A DNA stretch of 50,437 nucleotides from an uncultured Eudoraea sp. (GTDB lineage: Bacteria > Bacteroidota > Bacteroidia > Flavobacteriales > Flavobacteriaceae): the NCBI RefSeq assembly GCF_947258925.1, contig NZ_CAMYKG010000018.1, forward strand, positions 1 to 50,437, given 5' to 3'. Shown here one piece after another: positions 15,946-25,002 of this stretch (its first letter is position 1; each line of letters opens with the position of its first letter). The notes under the pieces were generated by a model, which saw nothing but the letters and a program-made list of their open reading frames with translations, was not told the origin of the DNA and did no database searches. Made by a program: the position numbers and the translations under genes.

Positions 15946-16359
15946 CTAATCCGGGTTTAGATCATCAACATGCTGCATATAGGTGGCTATGGTTTGCAAT
16001 TCCTCGTCGGATATGTCCTTTAGAAAGCCGTCAATATTTGCCTGCATAATGGCAACTTGTTCGGGAGTGGTGTCTACAATAGGCTCAGCCCTGCCTTTTA
16101 GAAATTCAAAGATGTCGCCATTTTTGGCTCGGTAGATGTGCATGATTTCTTTAACGGAAGGTCCGACGGTTGACTTATGGACATCATGGCAGGTAACACA
16201 GGTTTTTTCAGAGAATAAGCGGTTGCCCAAAAAAATTTGAGAGTCCCAACTCAATTCCCCGCGTTGGGGCATCACATTGTTTTTAACAGGGGCTGCTTTC
16301 TTATCCAATTTACAGCTGAATAACAATAGAAATAAAACGAAGAATGATAGTAAACGCAT
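15946..16359 (-). CDS. Cytochrome c lipoprotein
   Basis: The 137-residue protein has a lipobox ending at Cys16 (LLLFSC) and one haem-attachment motif, CVTCH, at 54-58. A Met in VAIMQAN (about 105) is a fitting sixth iron ligand. The helix SDEELQTIATYM near the end is typical of small class I cytochromes c. It should carry electrons while anchored in a membrane facing the periplasm. It begins 7 bases after the stop of the 12-residue-repeat protein, so the two are very likely co-transcribed. Confidence 0.93.
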   Translation of the reverse strand: MRLLSFFVLFLLLFSCKLDKKAAPVKNNVMPQRGELSWDSQIFLGNRLFSEKTCVTCHDVHKSTVGPSVKEIMHIYRAKNGDIFEFLKGRAEPIVDTTPEQVAIMQANIDGFLKDISDEELQTIATYMQHVDDLNPD

Positions 16360-16366
16360 ACTATTT

Positions 16367-16936
16367 CTAATATCTAACTTGAGGAATCGATTTTATATGT
16401 GCAAAAACATCAATCCCATGGATGGTGGTTTCTACATTTCCGGGTTTCAACTTAATACCCTTAACAGCATTAGTAGTCCCATCCGGGGAAACGGCAACAA
16501 CATTATAAAAATTTATACCTTCATCTATAGCCCTGATATGTACAATATTCCCTGATTTACTAACACCTTTCACCGGCAGCACTATTCCACCCTCGGTAAT
16601 CGCCTTAATATCTATTATATTGCCATCCTCGTCAATGGCTTTAACCGGGTGATATTTTTCTTCACCTACCAACATTTTAACGGGCAACCTTTTTCCTTTT
16701 ACGAATGCCTTAACATCAAGAAAACTTGTTTGTTCAGAATTTTGAATGGCTTTCACATCGTACATTTTACCCTTTTTATCAATTGCCTTTATTTTTAAAT
16801 ATTTCATTTCAGGCTTAAAGGCTTTTACATGCCATATTATTTCTTTGAATTCCTCATTTTCGGCTGTATTCTTTTGAGAAATACCAACATTAAAGCATAT
16901 GGAAACGGACAGACAAATTAAAATGTATTGTTTCAT
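16367..16936 (-). CDS. Secreted 12-residue-repeat protein
   Basis: The 189-residue protein has a signal peptide (to about residue 20, NVGIS). The mature part is a run of units around (V/I)K(A/G)(I/V/F). The Lys or its equivalent falls at 38, 50, 62, 76, 87, 99, 111, 123, 135 (Arg), 147 (Val), 159 and 182, nearly always 12 apart. A typical unit is AIDEDGNIIDIK. Such strict spacing suggests a repetitive beta structure. It resembles a family of flavobacterial proteins (possibly DUF7486, from memory). It is the first gene of a pair with the cytochrome c, so a role beside electron transfer or sensing is possible but unproven. Confidence 0.75.
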   Translation of the reverse strand: MKQYILICLSVSICFNVGISQKNTAENEEFKEIIWHVKAFKPEMKYLKIKAIDKKGKMYDVKAIQNSEQTSFLDVKAFVKGKRLPVKMLVGEEKYHPVKAIDEDGNIIDIKAITEGGIVLPVKGVSKSGNIVHIRAIDEGINFYNVVAVSPDGTTNAVKGIKLKPGNVETTIHGIDVFAHIKSIPQVRY

Positions 16937-17145
16937 AACCGAAGGACTTATAGCAGGAAGTATTAAAACTACAAATTCACAATTGTACGGGGTATGACAA
17001 TTATCAGTTATTCAAAAAGAGGGCATTTTTTTCTCAACAATACTTCTAGAACGCAAGGTTTATTTGAGACAGAATAATACCGGCTATTATAGCTACAGGA
17101 AGTCCAAGCTTTTTTCAATTAGGATTGTGCCTGTTTTAAGTAATA

Positions 17146-19506
17146 TTAAAAATCGATAACAATACCTATACTTGGAATGATCTGCCCACTTTCGTTTTCG
17201 ATAACCACCAGGCTCTCCGGCTGAATGATGTTCCCCGATGTATCTCTGTTAAGTCCATATTCAGGTGGACTCGGGATATTTTGTCCCAGAAGGTTCTGGA
17301 CCTCAATAAAGAGATCAAAGGCAAATTTCTTAAAGTTCCATTTCTTATCGATCCGCAAATCCAATTGACTAAAAATAGGTAGTTTCTCCTCCCCCAATCG
17401 GGAATAATCCAGGACAACAACCGGATAATTTTCTAATGTAGCATCCAAATCTGCCGGCACGAAAGGGGTTTCCCCCGCAAAACGATAACGGGCACTTAAT
17501 TCCCAATTCCTCGCAAACTTATAACCGCCTGTAAAGGATATCAAATGCCTGCTATCCCACACGGAGGGTCTGTAAATTTCCCGGTCAAAGCCCGTAAATT
17601 CGCTGAAGAAATACGTATAGGCAAAGATCCCGTAGAAATTCTTTGATAATTTTTGTTGGAATTGAAGTTCCAACCCATAGCTCCTTCCCTTTCCGACGGT
17701 TTCAATGGGCTCACTTCCCAATACTTCAAAACCTCCCCCTTTATTTGCCAATGAAACACTATCACGCACGGAAACCGGATAATCATCGTAGGCTTTATAG
17801 AAGCCTTCCACAGAAATACTTGAGGAAGGGGAAAAATAATGCTGTACCCCTAATACAAAATGATCTGTTCTGGTATAATCTACATCGCGGTTAACCAATT
17901 CGTTCTCATTGTTTCTAAACCCAAGAATGGTATATGGAGGGATTTTGAAATATCGACCTACCGTGCCGTTTAAACGCCAGTCTGTTGCAAACTCATAAGA
18001 GGCCGAAAAACGCGGTGAAAAGGTACTCAAAAGACTTTCATTTTTGGTAAAGCCATCATCATCCATTCGGAACCCAAAAGAAAGGTCCAGCTTATTATCA
18101 AAAAATGAACGGGTCAAATTAGCAAAAAGTCCATATTTCATAAAGTCTATTTCCGTGTTAAACAAAGCACTATTGGTAAGGTCCAGGGTGTTGTTTTTAT
18201 AATCGGCATATTGAACGTTAAAACCGGTGCTTAGTTTCCAACCTGTAAAAAATTGAGTGTATTCATACCGAAGTTTGGTTTCAGATTCGGTCGCATCATT
18301 ATTAAAAATAACCCCTGTTTCGTTTATGGGGTCATCGTATCTGGTAAAGTCATTTGCCAGCCTGTTATTACTTAGAGTGGTAAGCATATAACCATTGCCG
18401 TTTTTAAATCGTTTACGCCAACTAAGGCCAATGGTGTTTGAACGTTGTTTGATAAATGGTGCCTGTTCCAGTTGGGCTTCGGACTCCGGATCAAACTCAT
18501 CGGGTGGAGCAGCAGAAAAATCATCAATAGACCCTAAACCTAACAAGCTAAGGTTATTAAAATCATCTATTTGATGGTCTACTTTAAATTGATAATCCCA
18601 ATAATCCGGCCGGAATGGTAAGCCAATGGTTTCAAATAAAAACTTTAAATAGCTTCGTCGCACGGATGCCAGGAAGGTAGTTCGGGAAGTTTCTTCCCCT
18701 TTTTTAAAAAGGGGTCCTTCCAAAGTTAGGGCCGCCTCACTGGCACTTACCCTGAAGTTGCCCGCAAAATTCCGGTTGTTCCCATTGCGTTGTTCAAATT
18801 GCAATACCCCTGATAAGGGATTATCATAACGGGCATTAAAGGCAGATGTAGATAAGGTAACATTATCTATAAATGACACATTGATTAGGCCTACCGGGCC
18901 GCCTGCGCTACCCTGAGTACTAAAATGGTTGATATTTGGAATTTCCATTCCGTCTAAATAATATACGGATTCATTTGGCGCTCCACCCCTTATGATAAGG
19001 TCGTTCCGAAATCCGCCAATAGAGGGCGATACCCCGGGCAAGGTCTGTGCTACCTGTACCACATCATTATTACTTCCGGGATAAGTGGCAATTTCAACTG
19101 CAGAGAGCGTTTGTGTGGACAAAGGGGTTTCCTTTGGCCTGCTGATTATGTTGGCGTTTGAAACTACGACTTCCTTTAGCTGTTCCGTTTCTACTTCTAA
19201 AACAAAATTATAGGCCGGGGTTCCCTTTGAGCGAACAATGATATTGTATTTTGTCTGGGATTTATATCCCAGATAAGTAACAATAAGATTGTAGGACCCC
19301 GGTGGTACCTCTTTGATTTCATAGGTGCCATCTAAATCGGTCTGTGCACCCAGCTGGGTGCCCTCAAGGAAAACAGAAGCCCCGAACAGGGGTGCCTCGA
19401 GTTCATCTAACACTTCACCATAAACGCTTGACGTAACTTGTGAATAAATACTCCCCGAAACAAGTGAGATAACGATAATGAAGATTAGCTTTCCCAGTGT
19501 TTGCAT
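17146..19506 (-). CDS. TonB-dependent receptor with CarboxypepD_reg-like domain
   Basis: This is a 786-residue outer-membrane receptor. It has a signal peptide (to about 22), a CarboxypepD_reg-like domain (about 25-108, containing GTQLGAQTDLDGTYEIKEVP), and a plug (about 120-240, with NDLIIRGGAPNESVYYLDGM). A 22-strand-type barrel ends IPSIGIVIDF. There is no STN domain, so unlike the receptor at 10283 it should not signal to a FecR. No SusD or other partner gene is adjacent. Energy-dependent import of an unknown ligand is the family role. Confidence 0.9.
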   Translation of the reverse strand: MQTLGKLIFIIVISLVSGSIYSQVTSSVYGEVLDELEAPLFGASVFLEGTQLGAQTDLDGTYEIKEVPPGSYNLIVTYLGYKSQTKYNIIVRSKGTPAYNFVLEVETEQLKEVVVSNANIISRPKETPLSTQTLSAVEIATYPGSNNDVVQVAQTLPGVSPSIGGFRNDLIIRGGAPNESVYYLDGMEIPNINHFSTQGSAGGPVGLINVSFIDNVTLSTSAFNARYDNPLSGVLQFEQRNGNNRNFAGNFRVSASEAALTLEGPLFKKGEETSRTTFLASVRRSYLKFLFETIGLPFRPDYWDYQFKVDHQIDDFNNLSLLGLGSIDDFSAAPPDEFDPESEAQLEQAPFIKQRSNTIGLSWRKRFKNGNGYMLTTLSNNRLANDFTRYDDPINETGVIFNNDATESETKLRYEYTQFFTGWKLSTGFNVQYADYKNNTLDLTNSALFNTEIDFMKYGLFANLTRSFFDNKLDLSFGFRMDDDGFTKNESLLSTFSPRFSASYEFATDWRLNGTVGRYFKIPPYTILGFRNNENELVNRDVDYTRTDHFVLGVQHYFSPSSSISVEGFYKAYDDYPVSVRDSVSLANKGGGFEVLGSEPIETVGKGRSYGLELQFQQKLSKNFYGIFAYTYFFSEFTGFDREIYRPSVWDSRHLISFTGGYKFARNWELSARYRFAGETPFVPADLDATLENYPVVVLDYSRLGEEKLPIFSQLDLRIDKKWNFKKFAFDLFIEVQNLLGQNIPSPPEYGLNRDTSGNIIQPESLVVIENESGQIIPSIGIVIDF

Positions 19507-19675
19507 AATAATGTTTAGGATTTAATCAATAAAGAATGAACAAAATAACTACTAAATAATAGTACTACCTTATAAAAATCTGTTAAAACCTTGTGGTCAG
19601 AATTAGATTGATGGGGTAACCATTTCATAGGTAGCATTTTTAGGTAGAGATCACGGTAACAGCCATACAGAAGTA

Positions 19676-19702
19676 TTTGACTCAAAAATATTGGCTATCT
19701 TG
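19676..19702 (+). promoter_or_regulatory. Possible promoter of the SLC12-like transporter gene
   Basis: TTTG (19676-19679) and TATCTTG (19696-19702) resemble the Bacteroidota -33 TTTG and -7 TAnnTTTG elements, one T short in the second, separated by 16 bases. They lie about 40 bases before the transporter start. Confidence 0.3.
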
Positions 19703-19743
19703 CCCATCTTTTGTGAACCTTCACTGGCAACCAACGCTAATCC

Positions 19744-21951
19744 ATGGCAGAAAAGAAGAAGTTTGGCACATTTGCAGGAGTCTTTACCCCTTCCATACTC
19801 ACGATTTTAGGGGTTATCATGTATATGCGTTTGGGCTGGGTAGTAGGTAACGCGGGACTGTTAGGTACCATTGCGATCATTTTTATAGCCCATATTATTG
19901 CTGTTACAACCGGTTTAAGTGTGTCTTCGGTAGCCACCGACAAAAAGATTGGAGCAGGTGGTATTTATTATGTCTTATCACGGAGTATGGGTATTCCTAT
20001 TGGCGGATCCATTGGGATAGCCCTGGCTGTAGGTACTGCATTTTCCATTGCCCTCTATTTGGTTGGTTTTTCGGAAAGCTTTAATGCGTATTTCGGGTTT
20101 GGGATGTCGGTTAACGATATCAGAATAACCGGAACCATTGCTTTATTATCATTAACGATAATAGCTTTAATAAGTACATCTTTGGCTTTAAAGGCCCAAT
20201 ATATAATACTGGCGGCCATTTTCGTTTCCCTGGTTGCTATCTTTTTAGGATCTTCGGAGTTTGCACCGGAAACGTTACCCCTATTGGCAACAGAAGGCTC
20301 CGTACCCCTTGAGGTGGTCTTTGCCATCTTTTTTCCGGCGGTTACCGGTTTTACAGCTGGGATTGCTATGAGTGGGGATCTAAAAGACCCCAAGAAATCA
20401 ATTCCCGTGGGTACCTTAGCAGCAATTGGCGTTGGACTGGTAGTCTATCTTATCCTTGCGACCTTTATAGCTTTTAATATTAATTCGGAGGTATTAAAAA
20501 CCGACTATAACATATTAATGAAAATTGCCCTGTTCGCGCCGGCTGTTGTCGCGGGAATATGGGGAGCTACCCTTTCCTCTGCCTTAGGCGGTATTCTCGG
20601 GGGACCCAGAATTTTACAGGCCATGTCCATGGATAAGGTAACCCCTAAAATATTTAGTAAAGGCAAGGGAAGCAATAATGAACCGGTGAATGCCCTTTTA
20701 ATGGTTTTTATTATTGCAGAAGCCGGTATTCTCATAGGGGAATTAGATATTATTGCGCGGGTAGTGTCCATGTTTTATCTAACTGCCTATGGCTTTATCA
20801 ATATTACCTATTTCCTCGAAAGTTGGGCGAATCCCGATTTTCAACCGAGTTTTAGAATAAAGCGCTGGATTGGCCTGCTTGGGTTTATTGCCTGCTTTGT
20901 GGTGATGTTTAAGTTAGATATGATTGCCATGTTTGCGGCCTTGGCGGTCATTGGCGGCTTGTATTTTGGCCTTCAAAGGAAGGAAGTAAAGCTGCAATCC
21001 AATGACGTATGGCGAAGTGTTTGGGAGAATGTAGTAAACAAAGGATTGAAAAAAATAGATGCCGAAGGGGATGAAAATGCCAATTGGAATCCAAATATTA
21101 TCCTTTTTAGCGGTAAAAGTGATCATCAGCATTATTTATTAGAACTCTGTAAAACGGTCTCTGGTCGTACAGGGATTGTTACTAATTTTAAACTTATCCT
21201 CGATACCAAGGATGATATCCCTTTAAAGAAAACCGAGCAAATTGTGCGTGATGAATCCCTTCAGGAACTGGGTATTTTTGGAAGGCAGGTAAAAGTGGAT
21301 AATATCTATACCGGGATCACCAATATTGCCACTGTTTTTGGGTTTTCAGGTGTAGAGCCCAATACCATTATGATGGGGTGGCCGAAGGGTTTGGAAAATT
21401 CATGGGAGTATGCCAAAATGACCAAAACCCTGCTGTATTTAGATTACAATTTATTGTATTTGGATTTTGATCGGAAAACCAAATTTGGCAATTACAGTTC
21501 GGTAGATCTCTGGTGGCGGGAAACAGACAGCAAGAATGCAGAGATGATGTTGAATATAGCCCGATTTATAATTGCCTCACCTAAATGGAACAATACTATT
21601 ATCAGGGTTTTGTTCGTGAATAACAATAATGTGGACAGTACCCAAATACATTCCAATATTTCGAAACTTGTTGAGGATTTAAGAGTTAATGTTGATATAA
21701 GAATTATTAATAATGCTGTTGAGCAAAAACCATTTTATGATATTATTGAAGAGGAATCTGCGTCTACTGATCTGACCCTGGTGGGTATACCGAATTTTAA
21801 AATAGAAAAACAGGCTCAATTTGTATTAAAAACCAATGAATTGTTTGAAGCCATAGGCTCTACCCTATTGGTAAAGGCAGCAAATAATTTTAATGAGCTC
21901 GACTTGAATGTGATGGAACATGAATCTGATGCTAAGCAAACTGAGGTTTAA
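19744..21951 (+). CDS. SLC12-like cation-chloride cotransporter / APC permease
   Basis: This is a 735-residue inner-membrane transporter. The first helix region FGTFAGVFTPSILTILGVIM is characteristic of the cation-chloride cotransporter branch (NKCC/KCC) of the APC superfamily. About twelve membrane helices extend to residue about 415. A long cytosolic C-terminal domain (about 430-735) resembles that of eukaryotic SLC12 proteins. Bacterial members are few and poorly studied, and the ions moved cannot be told from sequence. It is a single gene ending in a clear terminator. Confidence 0.88.
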   Translation: MAEKKKFGTFAGVFTPSILTILGVIMYMRLGWVVGNAGLLGTIAIIFIAHIIAVTTGLSVSSVATDKKIGAGGIYYVLSRSMGIPIGGSIGIALAVGTAFSIALYLVGFSESFNAYFGFGMSVNDIRITGTIALLSLTIIALISTSLALKAQYIILAAIFVSLVAIFLGSSEFAPETLPLLATEGSVPLEVVFAIFFPAVTGFTAGIAMSGDLKDPKKSIPVGTLAAIGVGLVVYLILATFIAFNINSEVLKTDYNILMKIALFAPAVVAGIWGATLSSALGGILGGPRILQAMSMDKVTPKIFSKGKGSNNEPVNALLMVFIIAEAGILIGELDIIARVVSMFYLTAYGFINITYFLESWANPDFQPSFRIKRWIGLLGFIACFVVMFKLDMIAMFAALAVIGGLYFGLQRKEVKLQSNDVWRSVWENVVNKGLKKIDAEGDENANWNPNIILFSGKSDHQHYLLELCKTVSGRTGIVTNFKLILDTKDDIPLKKTEQIVRDESLQELGIFGRQVKVDNIYTGITNIATVFGFSGVEPNTIMMGWPKGLENSWEYAKMTKTLLYLDYNLLYLDFDRKTKFGNYSSVDLWWRETDSKNAEMMLNIARFIIASPKWNNTIIRVLFVNNNNVDSTQIHSNISKLVEDLRVNVDIRIINNAVEQKPFYDIIEEESASTDLTLVGIPNFKIEKQAQFVLKTNELFEAIGSTLLVKAANNFNELDLNVMEHESDAKQTEV

Positions 21952-21980
21952 CTTTTACCGGATATTTGGATACAAAAAAA

Positions 21981-22010
21981 CCCATCAAATTATTGATGGG
22001 CTTTTGTTTT
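21981..22010 (+). terminator. Rho-independent terminator after the SLC12-like gene
   Basis: CCCATCAA (21981-21988) pairs with TTGATGGG (21993-22000) across a 4-base loop, followed by CTTTTGTTTT. An A-run on the other side lets it also act on the convergent cold-shock gene. Confidence 0.88.
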
Positions 22011-22028
22011 AAAGTAGAATCGTATATG

Positions 22029-22220
22029 TTAAATAACTTTTACGTTTACTGCATTTAATCCTTTTTTTCCTTCTGTCAGATCAAATTCAACTTCATCGCC
22101 TTCACGAATTTCATCAATTAATCCAGAAAAATGTACAAAATGTTCATTGTTTGAACCTTCTTCAGTAATAAATCCATATCCTTTGGAATCATTGAAGAAT
22201 TTAACTGTTCCTTTACTCAT
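22029..22220 (-). CDS. Cold-shock domain protein
   Basis: This is a 63-residue single-domain RNA/DNA chaperone of the CspA type. RNP1 is KGYGFI (13-18). RNP2 is HFVHFSGL (27-34), with Glu-His instead of the more usual Asp-Ile before the FVHF core. It starts MSKGTVKFFN and has the usual family length. It would melt RNA secondary structure in the cytosol. About 180 bases separate it from the SMP-30 gene, leaving room for a regulated 5' leader. Confidence 0.95.
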   Translation of the reverse strand: MSKGTVKFFNDSKGYGFITEEGSNNEHFVHFSGLIDEIREGDEVEFDLTEGKKGLNAVNVKVI

Positions 22221-22399
22221 TGTAATTTAATTTAATTGTATTTATATTACTTTTTACACTGCAAAGATGGCACCAATAATTTAAATTTCAGCAGATTACT
22301 TAAATAATTTATAGGTATAATTAAAATATCACCCCTTCACATCCCGCCCTGAGGCCCGTGTAGCGTGCTCTAAACAATCTGGAAGTCACCAGAATTATT

Positions 22400-23470
22400 T
22401 CAATTAAAGTCATATTTCATAAGATCATTACCCAAATTTGTAATGTAAAGTGTTTGACCATCATTGGAAAAGAACATCCCTGTAAGTAATCCCGGAAGGG
22501 GATGAAACAGATCCGGCGCCAGTAATTCAAGTCGCTCCATGCCTAGATGACTCCTTCGATTCCATTCGTTTGTAATCTTTAAATTATCCTTTGTGGAACC
22601 ATCAAATAACACTTGCTGAGAATGATTCTTAAAATCTATAACAATTACCTGATTGTTTAGCGGTGAAGCTACGATTAACCGACCTTCACTATCTATTAAT
22701 AAATTATCCGGAGTCCCTACATTTGCAGCCACGCCGGTATAATTGGCCGAACCGCTTTGTGTATCTACTTCAAATTTATGTATTCTGTCCATCATAGTTT
22801 CGGCGACATAAAGATGTTTTTCGTCCTTGTCCATCGTAATCCCATTCGCAAAATAAAGACTGTCCATAATTTTAACAGGCGGAGTTTCTAAATCGGCCAT
22901 TCTGAAAACGGCACCATGGGGTACGGGAATATTTACATCACGAAACATTTCATTCAAATTAGTACTCTCGGTAGACTGAGAAAACCATAATGCCCCTGTT
23001 CTATCCCTGTAAATCGTATTAACCCCATAAGGATGATCATAGATCATTTCTACTTTTTCTGAGTCTATGGCTACCCTGTAAATTTTTCCGTCTGCAACAT
23101 CAGACATTAAAATATGCTTCCCATCGTGCTCCAGGACCATGCCATTAGGCGATGCAATCTGCTCCGGTGGAAGATGCTCAAATCCCGCAGCTGCGAAATC
23201 TCCAAACGGACGGTTGGAACCATCTTTTTCAATGAGCCTCAGGCCATTGGCCTGATCTACGACAACAATTCGTCCATCTTCCAGTTCAACCCCGTCTTCA
23301 GCCCTGAGTAAGCTGCCATCACCGGGAAATAAATTCTCCTTATTATAGGTGAAATATGGGAGTGGGTTTTTGGATTCTACTACAGGGCTGGTCTCCTCAG
23401 TTTTCTTTTCGGTAGTACAACTGATACATGTAAAAATGAAAATGGCAAATGTGTAAAGTGTAAGTCTCAT
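22400..23470 (-). CDS. SMP-30/gluconolactonase-like lipoprotein
   Basis: The 356-residue protein has a lipobox ending at about Cys18 (FTCISC). It has a six-bladed propeller pattern of the SMP-30/LRE family: ASPNGMVLEHDGKHI, YGVNTIYRDRTGALWFS, YFANGITMDKDEKHLYV, TPDNLLIDSEGRLIV and LTGMFFSNDGQTLYI. Members bind a divalent metal and hydrolyse sugar lactones or related esters. Location outside the inner membrane is implied by the lipid anchor. It is a single gene. Confidence 0.88.
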   Translation of the reverse strand: MRLTLYTFAIFIFTCISCTTEKKTEETSPVVESKNPLPYFTYNKENLFPGDGSLLRAEDGVELEDGRIVVVDQANGLRLIEKDGSNRPFGDFAAAGFEHLPPEQIASPNGMVLEHDGKHILMSDVADGKIYRVAIDSEKVEMIYDHPYGVNTIYRDRTGALWFSQSTESTNLNEMFRDVNIPVPHGAVFRMADLETPPVKIMDSLYFANGITMDKDEKHLYVAETMMDRIHKFEVDTQSGSANYTGVAANVGTPDNLLIDSEGRLIVASPLNNQVIVIDFKNHSQQVLFDGSTKDNLKITNEWNRRSHLGMERLELLAPDLFHPLPGLLTGMFFSNDGQTLYITNLGNDLMKYDFN

Positions 23471-23752
23471 AATTGGTTAGTTGGTTATTGATAAAGATAA
23501 TAGAATTTAGATTGACTTTTGCTCAACTGTGAACTAAGTAAGTGCTATTTCCCATAAGTAAAGACACATAATTTAAAAAAAGTATCCGGGACGTATTATT
23601 GAAGCTCCTGGATTTCATTTTATAGATTTCCGAAGATATAATCAGGCAATATCGGCAATTACATGGCGTTTTATCATAAAACCAACCGCAAATTGGCACA
23701 AGATTATCCTGGGATAATACCATTGTAATAATCTTTATTAATTGCTTCAATA

Positions 23753-24448
23753 ATGAAAAGTCAAAATCTTAAAATCGTTTTTTATATACTGGTAGTTGTT
23801 TTATTAACTCCAGGTCTAAACGCACAGAAAAAAGCTAAGCTAACCCCGGAAACGAAAGAGGAACTAAAAACCGCAAAAGTATTGATGGTTCGATACCAAG
23901 CGCCTCCATTATATTTTATGACCCCAAAAGATGTGGTAGGTGAAGGACTGATAGCTGACCTTACCCAATCCGATATTGCCGGGAATAACGAATTACATAG
24001 GTTTTACCCTGAGGATAGGGTACAGGAAAAATTGTCTGAATTATTTAAGTCCAATGGACTTATGACTAATGTTGAAGTTAAAGAAGATGCATCAGAGTTT
24101 ATGATGCCTGCCGAACTAAAAGAAGTTTCAAAGTATGCCGATGTTGATGCGGACTATATTGTGGAAGTAATTATTCCATTGATGGGATGGAAAGCCACCT
24201 ATGGGACTACTAAATGGAGAACTTACCATTTAAACCTGGCGGTTGAAATGCGAATTATCAGGAAAAGTGATCTGGCCAGGGTTTGGAAAACCAATGTTGG
24301 CTATGGCAGCCTGGTGGATAAGGAGATGAAATTCCATATCACAGAGCTTGAGGATAATGGGAAAGAACTGATTTCTACTAAACTGGATAAAATGGCCCTA
24401 ATGAGCAGTGAAAAAGTAATTGAAAAGTATGTCAAGGCCAAAAAGTAA
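23753..24448 (+). CDS. Secreted hypothetical protein
   Basis: The 231-residue protein has a signal peptide ending near residue 24 (TPGLNAQ). The mature part has alternating beta and helix, with the stretch HRFYPEDRVQEKLSELFKS and later YADVDADYIVEVIIPLMGWK. It resembles in outline the periplasmic proteins that assemble around nucleotide-free Rossmann-like folds, but I cannot place it in a family. TTATCCtgGGATAA and TACCATTG lie 20-50 bases upstream and may be part of its promoter. The next gene, DUF2784, starts 105 bases later on the same strand. Confidence 0.75.
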   Translation: MKSQNLKIVFYILVVVLLTPGLNAQKKAKLTPETKEELKTAKVLMVRYQAPPLYFMTPKDVVGEGLIADLTQSDIAGNNELHRFYPEDRVQEKLSELFKSNGLMTNVEVKEDASEFMMPAELKEVSKYADVDADYIVEVIIPLMGWKATYGTTKWRTYHLNLAVEMRIIRKSDLARVWKTNVGYGSLVDKEMKFHITELEDNGKELISTKLDKMALMSSEKVIEKYVKAKK

Positions 24449-24553
24449 GATAGCACTTCCTATAAATACCTTCCCTAATTAGTCGTTGATTCCTTTGTGG
24501 TATGCTTTAAAGTATAATTTCCTATCTTTTAGCTGCAACATAAGCTCGGCCCT

Positions 24554-24928
24554 ATGAAACAAGCAGTGCTTCAACTGGTTAATTACTTTTTTTACCTGTT
24601 TCATACAGTACTGATACTCTTTAATCTGTTTGGCTGGATGTTTCCCAAAACACGAAAGCTTAACCTGGTTTCTTTGTTAGTAACCTTTGCATCCTGGGGT
24701 ATCCTGGGGCTCTGGAAAGGCTGGGGGTATTGTTTCCTGACCGACTGGCATTATGCCATCTTAAGGCAACTTGGAGAAAATGATTTGCCCTCAAGTTATA
24801 TTGCTTTCCTGGTGGAAAAATTAACAGGTTGGATGCCAGGAACCGAGTTGGTAAATTCGCTTACTCTTGGCCTGGCGGTTGTTGCTTTGATTTGTTCACT
24901 CTGGGTGAATCTGCGTTCACGCACCTAA
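24554..24928 (+). CDS. DUF2784 membrane protein
   Basis: This is a 124-residue inner-membrane protein with about three or four helices (residues 8-27, 37-55 and 101-117 are clear). The central motif GWGYCFLTDWHYAILRQLG matches the DUF2784 family, whose usual form is GYCPLTDWH. The function of the family is unknown. It may be co-transcribed with the secreted protein upstream. The convergent S41-like gene ends 74 bases away. Confidence 0.88.
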   Translation: MKQAVLQLVNYFFYLFHTVLILFNLFGWMFPKTRKLNLVSLLVTFASWGILGLWKGWGYCFLTDWHYAILRQLGENDLPSSYIAFLVEKLTGWMPGTELVNSLTLGLAVVALICSLWVNLRSRT

Positions 24929-25002
24929 GTCCCTGTATTTCCATGAACTCATAGAATTTGTTCAAGGCATCCTGGTTTAAGAATATAGAAAAAAACAAAC
25001 AA

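Noticed and set aside
23523..23750. 75-residue leftward frame upstream of the secreted hypothetical gene
   Set aside because: Odd composition with scattered Cys, no start signal, and it fills the promoter region of the gene at 23753.
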